DNA of 64,000 nucleotides from Desulfolinea sp964487745 (lineage in GTDB: Bacteria > Chloroflexota > Anaerolineae > Anaerolineales > Villigracilaceae), in the NCBI GenBank assembly GCA_964487745.1, contig CAZASG010000012.1:1-64000 (forward strand), in the 5' to 3' direction. Below the pieces are notes generated by a model. It did no database searches. It saw only the letters and a list, made by a program, of their open reading frames with translations, and was not told where the DNA came from. Numbering within the stretch: position 1 is the first letter of the stretch; each line of letters begins with the position of its first letter. This document shows, in pieces, positions 16,404 through 26,010 of this stretch. Made by a program: the position numbers and the translations under genes.

Positions 16404-17405
16404 ATGATATTTGCTACGCCATCCCCTCTTGTTTCAATTATCATCGTTACATGGAATAGCAAAGCGTACTTATTAACTTGTTTAGATAGCCTTACACAAC
16501 AAACTTTTCGTGATTTCGAAGTCATTTTAGTAGATAATGCTTCGATAGATGGTGATGTAAATGGTGTTGTGAAAAACTATCCATCGCTAAATATCCATAT
16601 CAAAAAAAATAGCTCAAACCTTGGCTTTTCTATTGCCAATAATGTTGCAGCTCAAATCTCTTCTGGGAAATGGCTCGCACTCCTTAATGCAGATGCCTTT
16701 CCTGAGCCTGATTGGTTGGAGAATCTGATTAAGGCAACAGAGCTATTTCCTAATGCGTTCTTTGCCTCCCAGCAAATTCAAGCCAATGTTCCTGATTTGT
16801 TAGATGGAGAAGGGGATGTGTATCATGTGAGCGGCTTGGCATGGAGGCGAAATTATGGGTTCCCCGTTCAAAAAAAATACGATTTAGAAGAGATTTTTTC
16901 TCCTTGTGCTGCTGCTGCTTTATATCCTCGTCAAGCATTTCTGGATGCAGGTGGTTTTGACGAAGATTTTTTTTCTTATCACGAAGATGTTGATCTAGGT
17001 TTTCGTTTACGGCTCTTGGGTTTTCGTAGTTATTTTGTTCCCCAAGCGATAGTTTTTCACATTGGCTCAGCTAGCACTGGTAAAAAAGGGGACTTTTCAG
17101 TTTATTATGGCCATCGCAATCTCGTTTGGAGCTATTTCAAAAATATGCCAATATTATTGTTTTGGTTGTTTTTGCCAGTGCATTTATTCATGAATATTGC
17201 TTTTCTTGTCAACTTTATTTTTAGAGGGCAAGGTAAAATTATTCTCCAGGCAAAAAGAGATGCCATCTGTGGACTATCTAGAATGCTAAAAAAAAGAAAG
17301 ATCATTCAGAAAAAACGTAAAGTTTCTATACGAGCATTATATAGTGTTATGGAACATGGATTGTTTACACCGTTGCGGGTGTTAATACGACGTAAAAAAG
17401 TATGA
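16404..17405 (+). CDS. GT2-family glycosyltransferase
   Basis: The protein has 333 residues of GT-A fold. Seen: VSIIIVTWNSKAYLLTCLDSL at the N-terminus, the nucleotide-binding VDNAS, NADAFPEPDW as the DXD-like metal site, GGFDEDFFSYHEDVDLGFRLR (acceptor/ED motif) and VFHIGSAS. These are the marks of the rhamnosyltransferase-like GT2 group. A hydrophobic stretch at about 250-275 suggests membrane attachment. It starts two bases after the methyltransferase stop and overlaps the next GT2 gene by four bases (ATGA). Given rfbABCD downstream, rhamnose is a plausible donor sugar. Confidence 0.85.
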   Translation: MIFATPSPLVSIIIVTWNSKAYLLTCLDSLTQQTFRDFEVILVDNASIDGDVNGVVKNYPSLNIHIKKNSSNLGFSIANNVAAQISSGKWLALLNADAFPEPDWLENLIKATELFPNAFFASQQIQANVPDLLDGEGDVYHVSGLAWRRNYGFPVQKKYDLEEIFSPCAAAALYPRQAFLDAGGFDEDFFSYHEDVDLGFRLRLLGFRSYFVPQAIVFHIGSASTGKKGDFSVYYGHRNLVWSYFKNMPILLFWLFLPVHLFMNIAFLVNFIFRGQGKIILQAKRDAICGLSRMLKKRKIIQKKRKVSIRALYSVMEHGLFTPLRVLIRRKKV

Positions 17406-18193
17406 GAAAACTCTTTTTAGAAGATGGGACCGGGGAAAAAACTTTACTAACAATTTCTATTGTTAGTCACGGAAATGCTGACTTGGTAATACGTGTATTG
17501 CAAAGTATCCAACAGTTTGAGGAAACAAATAGCATCCAGGTTCTAATAACGGATAATTTAGAGAATGATATTCCTTATATTGATCCTTTCCCTTGGGCAT
17601 CACTAACTATTATTCGCAATCAAGTTCCTCTGGGTTTTTCCTGTAATCATAACCAAGCTTTTCAACTTGCTACAGGAAAATACTATTGTGTAATAAATCC
17701 CGATGTTCTTTTTGAAGAAATGATATTCCCTGGATTGATAAATTCTCTGAAAAAGAAAAAAGCGGCAATAGTTTCTCCTCTGATTTTTGATTCTGCAGAT
17801 AGAATACAAGATTCATTTCGAGAGTTTCCTACTCCATTGCTTATTATGAAGCGTAAGTTTCCTAGACACTACTTTATACCTTTATTGCCAGATGCTGAAG
17901 GCATGATTTACCCAGATTGGATTGCGGGAGTATTCATGTTGATGCATAGCAATACCTATGAGAAAATAGGTGGATTCAATGAGGTGTATTATCTTTATTT
18001 TGAAGATGTTGATTTTTGTTTACGTGCACGAGACTTAGGTTTTCTTCCACTTGTTGATACAAATTTGCGATTGCAACACAACGCACAGCGTGCAAGCCAA
18101 AAAAGCTTTCGACATTTAATCTGGCATTTTCAAAGTGCCATACGCTTCTTCTCGTCAAGTGTCTATAAAAAACTCAGAAAAAAGCAGGTATAA
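17402..18193 (+). CDS. GT2-family glycosyltransferase, probable rhamnosyltransferase
   Basis: The protein has 263 residues and is translationally coupled to the preceding GT2 gene. Seen: LTISIVSHGNADLVIRVLQSI, ITDNLEND, NPDVLF as the metal-site equivalent, DWIAGVFMLM and GGFNEVYYLYFEDVDFCLRARDLGF, which match the family that transfers rhamnose during O-antigen-like chain growth. It has no membrane segment. A 50-base gap separates it from the exporter permease, so both probably belong to the same transcript. Confidence 0.83.
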   Translation: MRKLFLEDGTGEKTLLTISIVSHGNADLVIRVLQSIQQFEETNSIQVLITDNLENDIPYIDPFPWASLTIIRNQVPLGFSCNHNQAFQLATGKYYCVINPDVLFEEMIFPGLINSLKKKKAAIVSPLIFDSADRIQDSFREFPTPLLIMKRKFPRHYFIPLLPDAEGMIYPDWIAGVFMLMHSNTYEKIGGFNEVYYLYFEDVDFCLRARDLGFLPLVDTNLRLQHNAQRASQKSFRHLIWHFQSAIRFFSSSVYKKLRKKQV

Positions 18194-18243
18194 ATGTTCT
18201 GAGTGACAGATAACTTGTTAGCGTCACAATTAGGAATATCAAT

Positions 18244-19071
18244 ATGGAAAAAGCAGATCAGAAAATTTATGATAGTTTCAGAGAAAAAAACCCAGCTATT
18301 GAAGAAATAAAGAAGCTCGTAGAGTATCGGGATTTAATTGTTCAACTGATCCGGAGAGATGTTGTAACAAGGTATAAGCGTTCAGTCTTAGGCATTTTGT
18401 GGACAATGCTAAACCCTTTGGGGACAATGATAGTTCTTTCTGTTGTTTTCTCTCAACTTTTTGAAGTTCGGGGTGCTTACCCGGCATTTATTATTACAAA
18501 CTTAGTAGCTTGGAAATTTTTCTCTCAAACAACCTCTGCATCTTTATCCACGACACTACGAGGAAGTGGTTTGTTTCAAAGGATTTATTTGCCACGTACA
18601 GCATTTGTTGTGTCCACAATAGGTACAGGACTAGTGAATATATTGTTTTCCTTGGTGCCTCTTATTTTGATTTTTATCGTCACGAAAACCCCTGTTACTC
18701 CAACAATTCTACTTCTCCCCGTAGCAATTCTTACTTTAGTGGCATTTTCTTTAGGGCTTAGTCTTATTCTTTCAGCGCTAGTTGTGTTTTTTCCAGATAT
18801 GGCCGAAATGTACTCGATAATTCTAACTGCTTGGATGTATCTGACGCCAATTATTTATCCTGAAGAGAGAACAGCAGATATACTCAATGGTTGGCTGTTG
18901 TCTCTAAACCCAATGTATCATTTAGTGAAATTTTTTCGCTTGGTCACGTTTGATGGTATCTTTCCTACACTGTTCGAGTTTTCTATGGCCTTTGGGATAT
19001 CCCTTATATTCTTAGTAACAGGTTGGACTTTTTTTACTGCACAAGCAAGGAGATTTGCTTATTATGTCTGA
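18244..19071 (+). CDS. wzm: Polysaccharide ABC exporter permease (Wzm type)
   Basis: This 275-residue ABC-2 membrane subunit has six predicted helices. The N-terminal amphipathic stretch (LIVQLIRRDVVTRYKRSVLGILWTMLNPLG) is typical of O-antigen and teichoic-acid exporters. With the next gene product it moves a finished, lipid-linked glycan across the cytoplasmic membrane. AGGA precedes the ATG. It overlaps the ATPase gene by eight bases. Confidence 0.88.
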   Translation: MEKADQKIYDSFREKNPAIEEIKKLVEYRDLIVQLIRRDVVTRYKRSVLGILWTMLNPLGTMIVLSVVFSQLFEVRGAYPAFIITNLVAWKFFSQTTSASLSTTLRGSGLFQRIYLPRTAFVVSTIGTGLVNILFSLVPLILIFIVTKTPVTPTILLLPVAILTLVAFSLGLSLILSALVVFFPDMAEMYSIILTAWMYLTPIIYPEERTADILNGWLLSLNPMYHLVKFFRLVTFDGIFPTLFEFSMAFGISLIFLVTGWTFFTAQARRFAYYV

Positions 19072-19825
19072 TTTATCTTTTAGTGATCAAGAAAAAGACA
19101 TAGCCTTCTTTTTGAAGAATGTATCTGTAGAATATCGTTTGCCTGATGAAAAAATATCTACTTTTAAAGAATATGCTATCCGATTTCTACAGGGGCGCAT
19201 TAATTACAACTCTTTTCTTGCTTTAGATAAAGTAAGTCTTTCTGTCAAGCAAGGAGAAATATTTGGCATAATGGGAAAAAATGGTGCTGGAAAATCTACT
19301 ATGCTGAAGGTGCTTTCAAGGGTCTTGTATCCAACAGAGGGGCGCGTTTGGATAAAAGGAAAAGTTTATCCTTTATTACAATTAGGTGCTGGGTTTCATC
19401 CAGAACTAACTGGTTTTGAAAATGCCTATCTTAATGGCACATTATTGGGACATACGCGAGATGAAATTACAGCAAAACTCCCGGAGATAATTGATTTTTC
19501 AGAAATAGGGGGATTTATGGATGCTCCTTTACGAACCTACTCATCAGGGATGATGGCCAGACTAGGTTTCTCCATCGCGACGGCTTGGATTCCAGATATT
19601 CTAGTTTTAGACGAGATTTTGGCAGTAGGAGACAAGGTATTTGTTGAGAAATGTTTTGATAGGATGAAGGTACTTAGAGAAAGCGGGGCAACAGTTGTAC
19701 TTGTTTCACATTCAATAAAGAGAATCGTATCAATGTGTCAACGAGCGGCTCTTCTTGATCAAGGGAAAATAGTAATTGTAGGAGAGGCTAACGAAGTAGC
19801 TCAATTCTACGAGAAGAACATGTAA
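19064..19825 (+). CDS. wzt: Polysaccharide ABC exporter ATPase (Wzt type)
   Basis: This 253-residue nucleotide-binding protein shows Walker A GKNGAGKST near residues 71-79, the signature YSSGM, Walker B DILVLDEILAVGD and the switch histidine in VSHSIKR. It lacks the extra C-terminal carbohydrate-binding domain found in Wzt proteins that recognise a capped chain, so export here probably does not depend on a terminal modification. The ATG at 19064 has AAGGAG eleven bases upstream; a TTG at 19055 is less likely. Confidence 0.88.
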   Translation: MSDLSFSDQEKDIAFFLKNVSVEYRLPDEKISTFKEYAIRFLQGRINYNSFLALDKVSLSVKQGEIFGIMGKNGAGKSTMLKVLSRVLYPTEGRVWIKGKVYPLLQLGAGFHPELTGFENAYLNGTLLGHTRDEITAKLPEIIDFSEIGGFMDAPLRTYSSGMMARLGFSIATAWIPDILVLDEILAVGDKVFVEKCFDRMKVLRESGATVVLVSHSIKRIVSMCQRAALLDQGKIVIVGEANEVAQFYEKNM

Positions 19826-19838
19826 TAAGAGGTAACAA

Positions 19839-20387
19839 ATGGAGATATTGAAAACCCAAATCCCCCACGTGGTTCTCGTCAAGCCGCGCGTTTTTCAAGA
19901 TGAGCGCGGCTTTTTTATGGAAACTTTCCAACAGATGAAAATGGACGAGGGCGGTATTAAGCAAGATTTTGTCCAGGATAATCATTCCAGGTCAAAAAAG
20001 AACACCTTGCGCGGACTTCATTATCAAATTAAAAATGCACAAGGCAAGCTTATCCGTGTTGTGAACGGAGAGATATTCGATGTTGCTGTAGATATTCGGC
20101 GCTCATCGCCAACTTTTGGGCAATGGGTAGGTGTTATTCTTTCAGCGGAGAATAAATATCAGCTTTGGGTACCGCCTGGTTTTGCACATGGATTTTATGT
20201 TATATCTGATTTTGCAGATGTTCTTTACAAGGCGACCGATTTCTACAACCCTCAGGGTGAGCGTTGTATCATCTGGAATGACAAAACTCTCGATATAGAT
20301 TGGGGTATTCCGGCAGGTGAAACACCATTCCTTTCACCAAAAGACCAGCAAGGTACACTCTTTGAAAAAGCGGAGGTTTTTGAATAA
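19839..20387 (+). CDS. rfbC: dTDP-4-dehydrorhamnose 3,5-epimerase
   Basis: The protein has 182 residues, the normal length. It epimerises C3 and C5 of dTDP-4-dehydro-6-deoxyglucose, the third step of dTDP-L-rhamnose synthesis. Seen: PRVFQDERGFFMETFQ, the active-site histidine in NTLRGLHYQ, and VPPGFAHGFYV of the cupin barrel. AGAGGTAAC lies just before the ATG. It overlaps rfbB by one base, and it opens a tightly packed C-B-A-D block. Confidence 0.95.
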   Translation: MEILKTQIPHVVLVKPRVFQDERGFFMETFQQMKMDEGGIKQDFVQDNHSRSKKNTLRGLHYQIKNAQGKLIRVVNGEIFDVAVDIRRSSPTFGQWVGVILSAENKYQLWVPPGFAHGFYVISDFADVLYKATDFYNPQGERCIIWNDKTLDIDWGIPAGETPFLSPKDQQGTLFEKAEVFE

Positions 20388-21478
20388 TGTATAAACGTAT
20401 CCTTGTTACCGGCGGGGCAGGATTTATCGGCTCGAATTTTATTCGATACGTTCTGAATAATTACCTTGGGACATTCATTGTAAATCTGGATTTATTAACT
20501 TATGCAGGAAGTTTGGAGAATTTGCGAGACTTACCTGCTCCTGAGCAATACGAATTCATCCAAGGCGATATTCGCGATGGAGACTTGGTACGAAAACTCC
20601 TCGTGGATCATGAACTTGATTCCATTGTTCATTTTGCTGCCGAATCCCATGTCGATCGCTCCATTTTGGGACCAGACGCTTTTATCCAAACAAATATCAT
20701 TGGCACATTCACGCTGCTTGAAGCAGCCCGTAAAGTCTGGCTCGAAGAAAAAGGCTTGGGAGTGGGGGATGTCCGTTTTCATCATATCTCGACAGATGAA
20801 GTTTACGGCACCCTCGCACCTGATGACCCTGCTTTTGAAGAAAACACGCCTTACGCCCCTAACTCCCCCTATGCGGCATCCAAAGCCAGCAGTGACCATC
20901 TGGTACGCTCCTACACCCATACTTATGGGTTGCCGACCACTATGACCAACTGCACCAATAATTATGGGCCTTATCAGTTCCCTGAAAAACTCATCCCGTT
21001 GATGATCATGAACGCCCTCTCCGAAAAGGACTTGCCGATTTATGGTGATGGGCAGCAGATCCGTGATTGGCTCTATGTTGAAGATCACTGTGAAGCGATC
21101 TGGCAGGTTTTGCAAAATGGACGTAATGGCGAAAGCTACTGCATTGGCGGAAACAACCAACCTGCCAACCTTGAAATCGTGGATTCCATCTGTGCCATTC
21201 TTGATAAAAAACGCTCTCGCTCTTCAGAGAAACCTCATGCAGAATTGAAAACCTTTGTTCAGGACCGTCCGGGGCATGACCGGCGTTATGCGATGAAAAT
21301 AGATAAGATCAAAGAAGAACTGGGCTGGGAGCCGAAGCACAACCTGAAAGATGGCTTGGAAAAAACAGTCTCCTGGTATCTGGAAGCAGGTGAGTGGATT
21401 CGAAAGATTAGCAAGGAAAAAGAATACCAATCCTGGATGGATAAAAATTATGCAGAACGTGTGGAGGCTTCAAAATGA
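20387..21478 (+). CDS. rfbB: dTDP-glucose 4,6-dehydratase
   Basis: This 363-residue short-chain dehydrogenase makes dTDP-4-dehydro-6-deoxyglucose. Seen: NAD motif VTGGAGFIGSNFIRY, the HFAAESHVDRSI block, STDEVYG, and the catalytic pair SPYAASKASSDH (YxxxK). The segment NCTNNYGPYQFPEKLIPL is characteristic of RfbB and separates it from other epimerases. It overlaps rfbA by four bases. The segment just after the N-terminal half is slightly longer than in many relatives (RKVWLEEKGLGVGDVRF). Confidence 0.95.
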   Translation: MYKRILVTGGAGFIGSNFIRYVLNNYLGTFIVNLDLLTYAGSLENLRDLPAPEQYEFIQGDIRDGDLVRKLLVDHELDSIVHFAAESHVDRSILGPDAFIQTNIIGTFTLLEAARKVWLEEKGLGVGDVRFHHISTDEVYGTLAPDDPAFEENTPYAPNSPYAASKASSDHLVRSYTHTYGLPTTMTNCTNNYGPYQFPEKLIPLMIMNALSEKDLPIYGDGQQIRDWLYVEDHCEAIWQVLQNGRNGESYCIGGNNQPANLEIVDSICAILDKKRSRSSEKPHAELKTFVQDRPGHDRRYAMKIDKIKEELGWEPKHNLKDGLEKTVSWYLEAGEWIRKISKEKEYQSWMDKNYAERVEASK

Positions 21479-22347
21479 AAGGCATTATTTTAGCAGGTGG
21501 CAAGGGGACACGCCTGTATCCCCTCACACAAGCAATCAGTAAGCAGCTTTTACCTGTTTATGACAAACCGATGATCTATTATCCGCTCTCAATGTTGATG
21601 TTGGCGGGTATCCGTGAAATTTTAGTGATCAGTACGCCAAGTGATCTCCCAGCCTTCGACCGGTTACTGGGAGACGGTTCTCGTTGGGGATTAAAGTTCG
21701 AGTACGCTGAGCAAGCCGAACCACGAGGGCTCGCGGACGCCTTCATCATTGGTGAAACCTTTATCGGTAATAGTCCGGTTGCGCTCATCTTGGGCGATAA
21801 TATTTTCTTCGGGACCAACATCCCAAGGGAGTTGCGTTCTGCTGCCGAGCAGGGTGAGGGAGCGACGATCTTTGCTTATCCTGTCCGCGACCCGGAGCGT
21901 TATGGTGTGATCGAATTTGACGAAAATGGAAAGGCGATTAGCCTTGAAGAAAAGCCTGAAAAACCGCGCTCGAATTTCGCCATCCCTGGCTTATATTTCT
22001 ACGATCAGCGTGTGGTTGAATTTGCAAAAGCGCTTGAACCCTCTACGCGCGGTGAGATTGAGATCACTGACCTGAATAGAATTTATCTCGAAATGGGACA
22101 GCTCCACGTAAAACAGCTTGGACGGGGTACAGCCTGGCTCGATGCGGGCAAGCACGAAGCCCTTTTACAGGCGGCAAACTTTGTGCAGGCGGTTGAGGAG
22201 CGCCAAGGTGTGATGATTTCTTGCCCTGAAGAGATCGCCTATCGGATGAATTATATTTCGCTTGAAGATTTGGGCGCATTGGCGGAAAAATACCCCAACA
22301 GCTACGGTGAGTATTTGGCTCGCTTGGCATCTGGCGAAATTCAATGA
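21475..22347 (+). CDS. rfbA: Glucose-1-phosphate thymidylyltransferase
   Basis: This 290-residue nucleotidyltransferase makes dTDP-glucose from dTTP and glucose 1-phosphate, the first step of the pathway. Seen: GGKGTRLYPLTQAISKQLLPVYDKPMIYYPLS at the nucleotide site, LILGDNIFFG, the EEKPEKPRSN block and GRGTAWLDAGKHEALLQA. The length is standard for RmlA. It overlaps rfbB and rfbD by four bases on each side, so all four proteins are translated from one message. Confidence 0.95.
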   Translation: MKGIILAGGKGTRLYPLTQAISKQLLPVYDKPMIYYPLSMLMLAGIREILVISTPSDLPAFDRLLGDGSRWGLKFEYAEQAEPRGLADAFIIGETFIGNSPVALILGDNIFFGTNIPRELRSAAEQGEGATIFAYPVRDPERYGVIEFDENGKAISLEEKPEKPRSNFAIPGLYFYDQRVVEFAKALEPSTRGEIEITDLNRIYLEMGQLHVKQLGRGTAWLDAGKHEALLQAANFVQAVEERQGVMISCPEEIAYRMNYISLEDLGALAEKYPNSYGEYLARLASGEIQ

Positions 22348-23213
22348 AGCTCTTGCTTTTGGGCAATACAGGGCAGCTAGGCTCGGATCTACAAGAATTT
22401 TTGCCACGATTGGGAACTCTGAGAGGGTTGGATTACCCTGAAATAGATATGGCAGATGTAGACTCCATTCGGACTGTGGTACGTGATGCCGCTCCGGATG
22501 TGATCATCAACGCCACAGCCTACACTGCTGTTGACCGCGCCGAACGTGAACCGGAGCTTGCTCTGCGGATCAATGGGCAGGGTCCCGGTTTTTTAGCCGA
22601 AGAGGCGCGACGCTGCAATGCTTTGTTGATCCATTACTCAACAGATTATGTTTTCAACGGAAAAAAGGATAAGCCCTATCTTGAGAATGATTTGACATCA
22701 CCTTTAGGCATATATGGGCAATCCAAATTGGAGGGAGAGAAAGCCGTCCAACAAGTACATGCCAATTATCTTATCTTTCGCACGAGTTGGGTATACAGCC
22801 TGCGGAATGACAGCGGTTTTGTAAAAAAGGTCTTGCAATGGTCGCGCCAGCATGAGACCTTACGCATCGTCGACGACCAGATCAGCTCACCAACCTGGTC
22901 GCGGATGCTAGCTGAGATGACGGTAAAAGTGTTGGAAAAAGGCACAAACTACATCCAAGAGCGGCAAGGTTTATATCATCTGGCTGGCGCGGGCTATACC
23001 AGCCGCTATGAGTGGGCGAAAATAATCCTGGCTTTAGATCCTAATAGAGAAGAGCAAACAGCACATCAGATTTTGCCTGCCAAAAGCATAGATTTTCCAA
23101 CCCCTGCACAGCGCCCTGCTTTTTCAGCAATGGATTGTTCGCTATTTGAAGAGACTTTTGAAATAGAGATACCTGCTTGGGAAGAAAGCCTTCGCGAAGC
23201 AATGATAGTATAA
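22344..23213 (+). CDS. rfbD: dTDP-4-dehydrorhamnose reductase
   Basis: The protein has 289 residues and performs the final NAD(P)H-dependent reduction to dTDP-L-rhamnose. Seen: the N-terminal GNTGQLGSDL dinucleotide motif, INATAYTAVDRAE, STDYVFNG and SPLGIYGQSKLEGE with the YxxxK catalytic pair. It is the last gene of the glycan locus and is followed by a terminator. Confidence 0.94.
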   Translation: MKLLLLGNTGQLGSDLQEFLPRLGTLRGLDYPEIDMADVDSIRTVVRDAAPDVIINATAYTAVDRAEREPELALRINGQGPGFLAEEARRCNALLIHYSTDYVFNGKKDKPYLENDLTSPLGIYGQSKLEGEKAVQQVHANYLIFRTSWVYSLRNDSGFVKKVLQWSRQHETLRIVDDQISSPTWSRMLAEMTVKVLEKGTNYIQERQGLYHLAGAGYTSRYEWAKIILALDPNREEQTAHQILPAKSIDFPTPAQRPAFSAMDCSLFEETFEIEIPAWEESLREAMIV

Positions 23214-23236
23214 AAGAAAAGACAACCAAGATTAAA

Positions 23237-23265
23237 AAGAAAAGGCCGCTATTCAGCGGCTTTTT
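23237..23265 (+). terminator. Terminator of the glycan/rhamnose operon
   Basis: The stem GCCGCT / AGCGGC has an ATTC loop, a preceding A-tract and a trailing TTTTT. Twenty bases of it are identical to the terminator of tRNA-Glu at 26331-26350. Confidence 0.85.
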
Positions 23266-23441
23266 CACTTGTGCCCCGAAGAAGACCTGTTCTGAACCAT
23301 ATCCTTCCTCAAAATCAAGTGCTATGAGGGTCATTTTCTATAAATATTCTACCCCGTTTTCCCAGCTAATGGAAAAATTGAGACCTAAAAGCATCTTTTC
23401 AAATGATTTTGGCCAGTCGCTGATGCGGAGACTTTTTACAG

Positions 23442-24242
23442 TTAAAGCGAGTCCAACATGCCAGAAACCATACTTTTTCTTTCAAGCACGCGGAACATGA
23501 GATAACCAATCATGACATAAAGAATACCTATCAATACCTCGCCATAGATTAATGAAGATATTGATGCCCAGTCCGCGCCACTGAGAGCTGCGCGAGCAGC
23601 CATGATCCCACGCGTCATTGGCAAGCTATAAGAGATGTTCTGGAGAAATTCAGGAAGTGCACTTACTGGGAAATTAGCTCCTACAAATATGTACAAAGAT
23701 AGACTTAAGGTAGATGTGATCATCCAGCCATCCCGGCTTATAAGAGAAACGCTTCCCATGATGAAGCCCATACCGCTGGTTGTAAATGCAGTAATCAGCA
23801 TACAGAATAGAACTAAAAGAACGTTAGTGTTTGACATATCAAGATCAAAAACAAAGACAGCAACTGGGAGATAAACCGCCACGGTAATGAAGCTGTCGAG
23901 AATATGAAAAAGAGCACGTCCTAGAAAAATCGGTGCACGAGGTGCAGGGCTACCCAATAAGTAAGACAGAGCACCAAACTGACGTTCATTCCCAACAGTC
24001 ATGGAAATCCCCCCAACACCATTGGTAGCTGGAACCAACAAAATATTGCCGATAACGATGTAGGCAGGGTCATCCAGACCCACAAATTTTCCCATAAATA
24101 CAAAGAAAAGCATGGAAAAGAAGGTGAACCCGAATTTACTAACAAAATAATTGAAGGGTCTGCTCCATGCAAATAGTGCTCGATATGCAAACCAAGCCTG
24201 GATGAAATATAAACGAGTGTAGCGCACAACAAGACGGGTCAT
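23442..24242 (-). CDS. ABC-2 type exporter permease (second membrane subunit)
   Basis: This 266-residue membrane protein has six predicted helices and the ABC-2 fold, with a long N-terminal amphipathic segment (RYTRLYFIQAWFAYRALFAWSRPF). It forms a heteromeric exporter with the upstream gene product, which it overlaps by four bases (ATGA). The substrate is unknown; drug, lipid or bacteriocin-type exporters share this layout. The stop lies about 230 bases from the convergent rfbD gene. Confidence 0.8.
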   Translation of the reverse strand: MTRLVVRYTRLYFIQAWFAYRALFAWSRPFNYFVSKFGFTFFSMLFFVFMGKFVGLDDPAYIVIGNILLVPATNGVGGISMTVGNERQFGALSYLLGSPAPRAPIFLGRALFHILDSFITVAVYLPVAVFVFDLDMSNTNVLLVLFCMLITAFTTSGMGFIMGSVSLISRDGWMITSTLSLSLYIFVGANFPVSALPEFLQNISYSLPMTRGIMAARAALSGADWASISSLIYGEVLIGILYVMIGYLMFRVLERKSMVSGMLDSL

Positions 24243-25027
24243 ATTGAGCTCATCTCTCCTGTGACACGGATACGGTCATGCACCTTATCTTCAAGCCAGC
24301 GAGCTAACCCCCAGAAAAACAGGGATAAGATTATTGCCATGCTCCATGGTTTCCAAAAAGTTGCCATGGATTGAATACCGAAGAGCGCGGCGTATAGTGC
24401 TTCTAATGACCAGCGAACAGGGAAGATCATAGAAACCGCTTGCATCCAATTTGGCAAGATGCTGATAGGAAACATAAATCCACAAATTAGTGGTATTGGG
24501 ATTTCCAAGAATTCAACAATTGAGCTAGCAAGTCTGGACCAAATCAGGAAATTTGCCAGAAAAACGCCAATACTCCACATACCAAATAGGAGAAGCACTA
24601 GAGATATTGCAGCACCTGGGAAATTGACTCTGCTAAAAGAATAATCAAATATGAGCATGGCAGCTATGAGCGCCATGGCCATACTGGAAAGCCCGGCAAT
24701 AACATTGGTAAAGGTGCGGATGGCTTCCACAACACTAAGGGAAGTGGGACTGCCAACAATTAACTCCAATGTGCCATCACGTCGGTCTCGACTAATGTCA
24801 AAAGTTGATGAAAAAACCAGGCCGCTCCACATTCCTAATAATCCGCCACCAATCACAGTGTAAACCAAATCCGGCTTCTCATTTTCTGCAACACGCGAAA
24901 GAACCATCCCAACTCCACTAAAAATTGCAGGTTGTAAGAAAAAGAGCATCGAAGAATACAGGTTGAATGTTCGCACACGAAATTGAACACTCATCTGGCG
25001 AAGGAATAATCGAAGAAAGTGCCTCAT
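24239..25027 (-). CDS. ABC-2 type exporter permease (first membrane subunit)
   Basis: This 262-residue ABC-2 membrane protein has about six helices. The SSTFDISRDRRDGTLELIVGSP block is typical of DrrB/YadH-like permeases, where it contacts the ATPase. It lies between the ATPase gene (stop and start overlap by one base) and the second permease gene, so the transporter is probably a heterodimer of two unlike membrane subunits with two copies of one ATPase. Confidence 0.82.
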   Translation of the reverse strand: MRHFLRLFLRQMSVQFRVRTFNLYSSMLFFLQPAIFSGVGMVLSRVAENEKPDLVYTVIGGGLLGMWSGLVFSSTFDISRDRRDGTLELIVGSPTSLSVVEAIRTFTNVIAGLSSMAMALIAAMLIFDYSFSRVNFPGAAISLVLLLFGMWSIGVFLANFLIWSRLASSIVEFLEIPIPLICGFMFPISILPNWMQAVSMIFPVRWSLEALYAALFGIQSMATFWKPWSMAIILSLFFWGLARWLEDKVHDRIRVTGEMSSI

Positions 25028-26010
25028 TAGCCCTGTTCTCCTTGAATGATGGATACGTAGACATCTTCTAGTGTTTGCCTGCGGACTTCCAGGCCTTGTA
25101 TTTGTTGTTTACTTAAATAGCCTGTTAGTAATTCCATCACAGATTCTGGTTCAGATGTACGGATGGAGATCTGTTTGTTAGGGTGTGCATCTGTCACTTC
25201 TAGCTCCATGCGTCCATTTAGCTTCTGGAGCTGTTCCTGAACTAGCATGAGATTCTTGCTTGCTATTTCAATAGCAATTAGAGTATCGCCGCTGATCCGT
25301 TTTTTTAGAGCATCAGGGGTATCCAATTCAACAATTTGACCTTTTTTAATAATCGCAATACGATCACAAAGCTCTTCAGCTTCTGCCATGTAATGGGTTG
25401 TTAGCAAGATTGTTTTGCCCCGATCAATTAGTTCTTTTACCGTTTTTCGTAGTTCGCGAGCGCCTACAGGATCAATACCAACAGTTGGTTCATCAAGGAA
25501 AATCAATTCCGGATCATGAAGTAGAGCTCGTGCCAAGTGCAAGCGTTGTTGCATCCCACTAGAGTATGTTTCTACTCGGTCTTCGCCTCGATCTGATAAG
25601 CCAACAATTTCAAGAAGTTCGGTAATGCGCTTTTTTGTTACGGATGGTTCTAGTGCATAGAGCTCTGCAAAATATTTGAGATTGTCCAAGGCACTCAGAC
25701 GGCCATATAATCCCCGTGCTCCGCCAAAGGTAAAGCCGATATGTTTTCGCAGAGCGAGGGTTTCTTTCACAATATCCATACCGAGAATGGATGCTCTACC
25801 TGTTGTGGGTAATAAAAGAGTCGAGAGCATCTTGATCGTGGTTGTCTTTCCTGCCCCGTTTGGGCCTAATAAACCAAACAACTCCCCTTTACGTACATTG
25901 AAAGAAACGTCTTCTACGGCAAGTGTTGTTTTGGTCTTACCGCTCCAGAAACCAACCCTTGTTTTAAATTCTTTACATAGCTTTTTGGCTTCAATAGCAT
26001 AACCGCTCAT
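25027..26010 (-). CDS. ABC-2 type exporter ATPase (DrrA/NatA-like)
   Basis: This 327-residue ATPase carries Walker A GPNGAGKTT, signature YSSGMQQRLHLARAL, Walker B LIFLDEPTVGIDPVG and the switch histidine in TTHYMAEAEELCDR. The C-terminal 90 residues form the extra regulatory region found in DrrA-like proteins. GGAGAG precedes the ATG. It is the first gene of a three-gene operon and powers the two permeases downstream. It is of the multidrug/antibiotic-resistance type by family, but the substrate is not indicated. Confidence 0.88.
   Translation of the reverse strand: MSGYAIEAKKLCKEFKTRVGFWSGKTKTTLAVEDVSFNVRKGELFGLLGPNGAGKTTTIKMLSTLLLPTTGRASILGMDIVKETLALRKHIGFTFGGARGLYGRLSALDNLKYFAELYALEPSVTKKRITELLEIVGLSDRGEDRVETYSSGMQQRLHLARALLHDPELIFLDEPTVGIDPVGARELRKTVKELIDRGKTILLTTHYMAEAEELCDRIAIIKKGQIVELDTPDALKKRISGDTLIAIEIASKNLMLVQEQLQKLNGRMELEVTDAHPNKQISIRTSEPESVMELLTGYLSKQQIQGLEVRRQTLEDVYVSIIQGEQG

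Noticed and set aside
20531..21160. 209-codon minus-strand frame inside rfbB
   Set aside because: It lies wholly within a well-conserved gene and shows no motif of its own.
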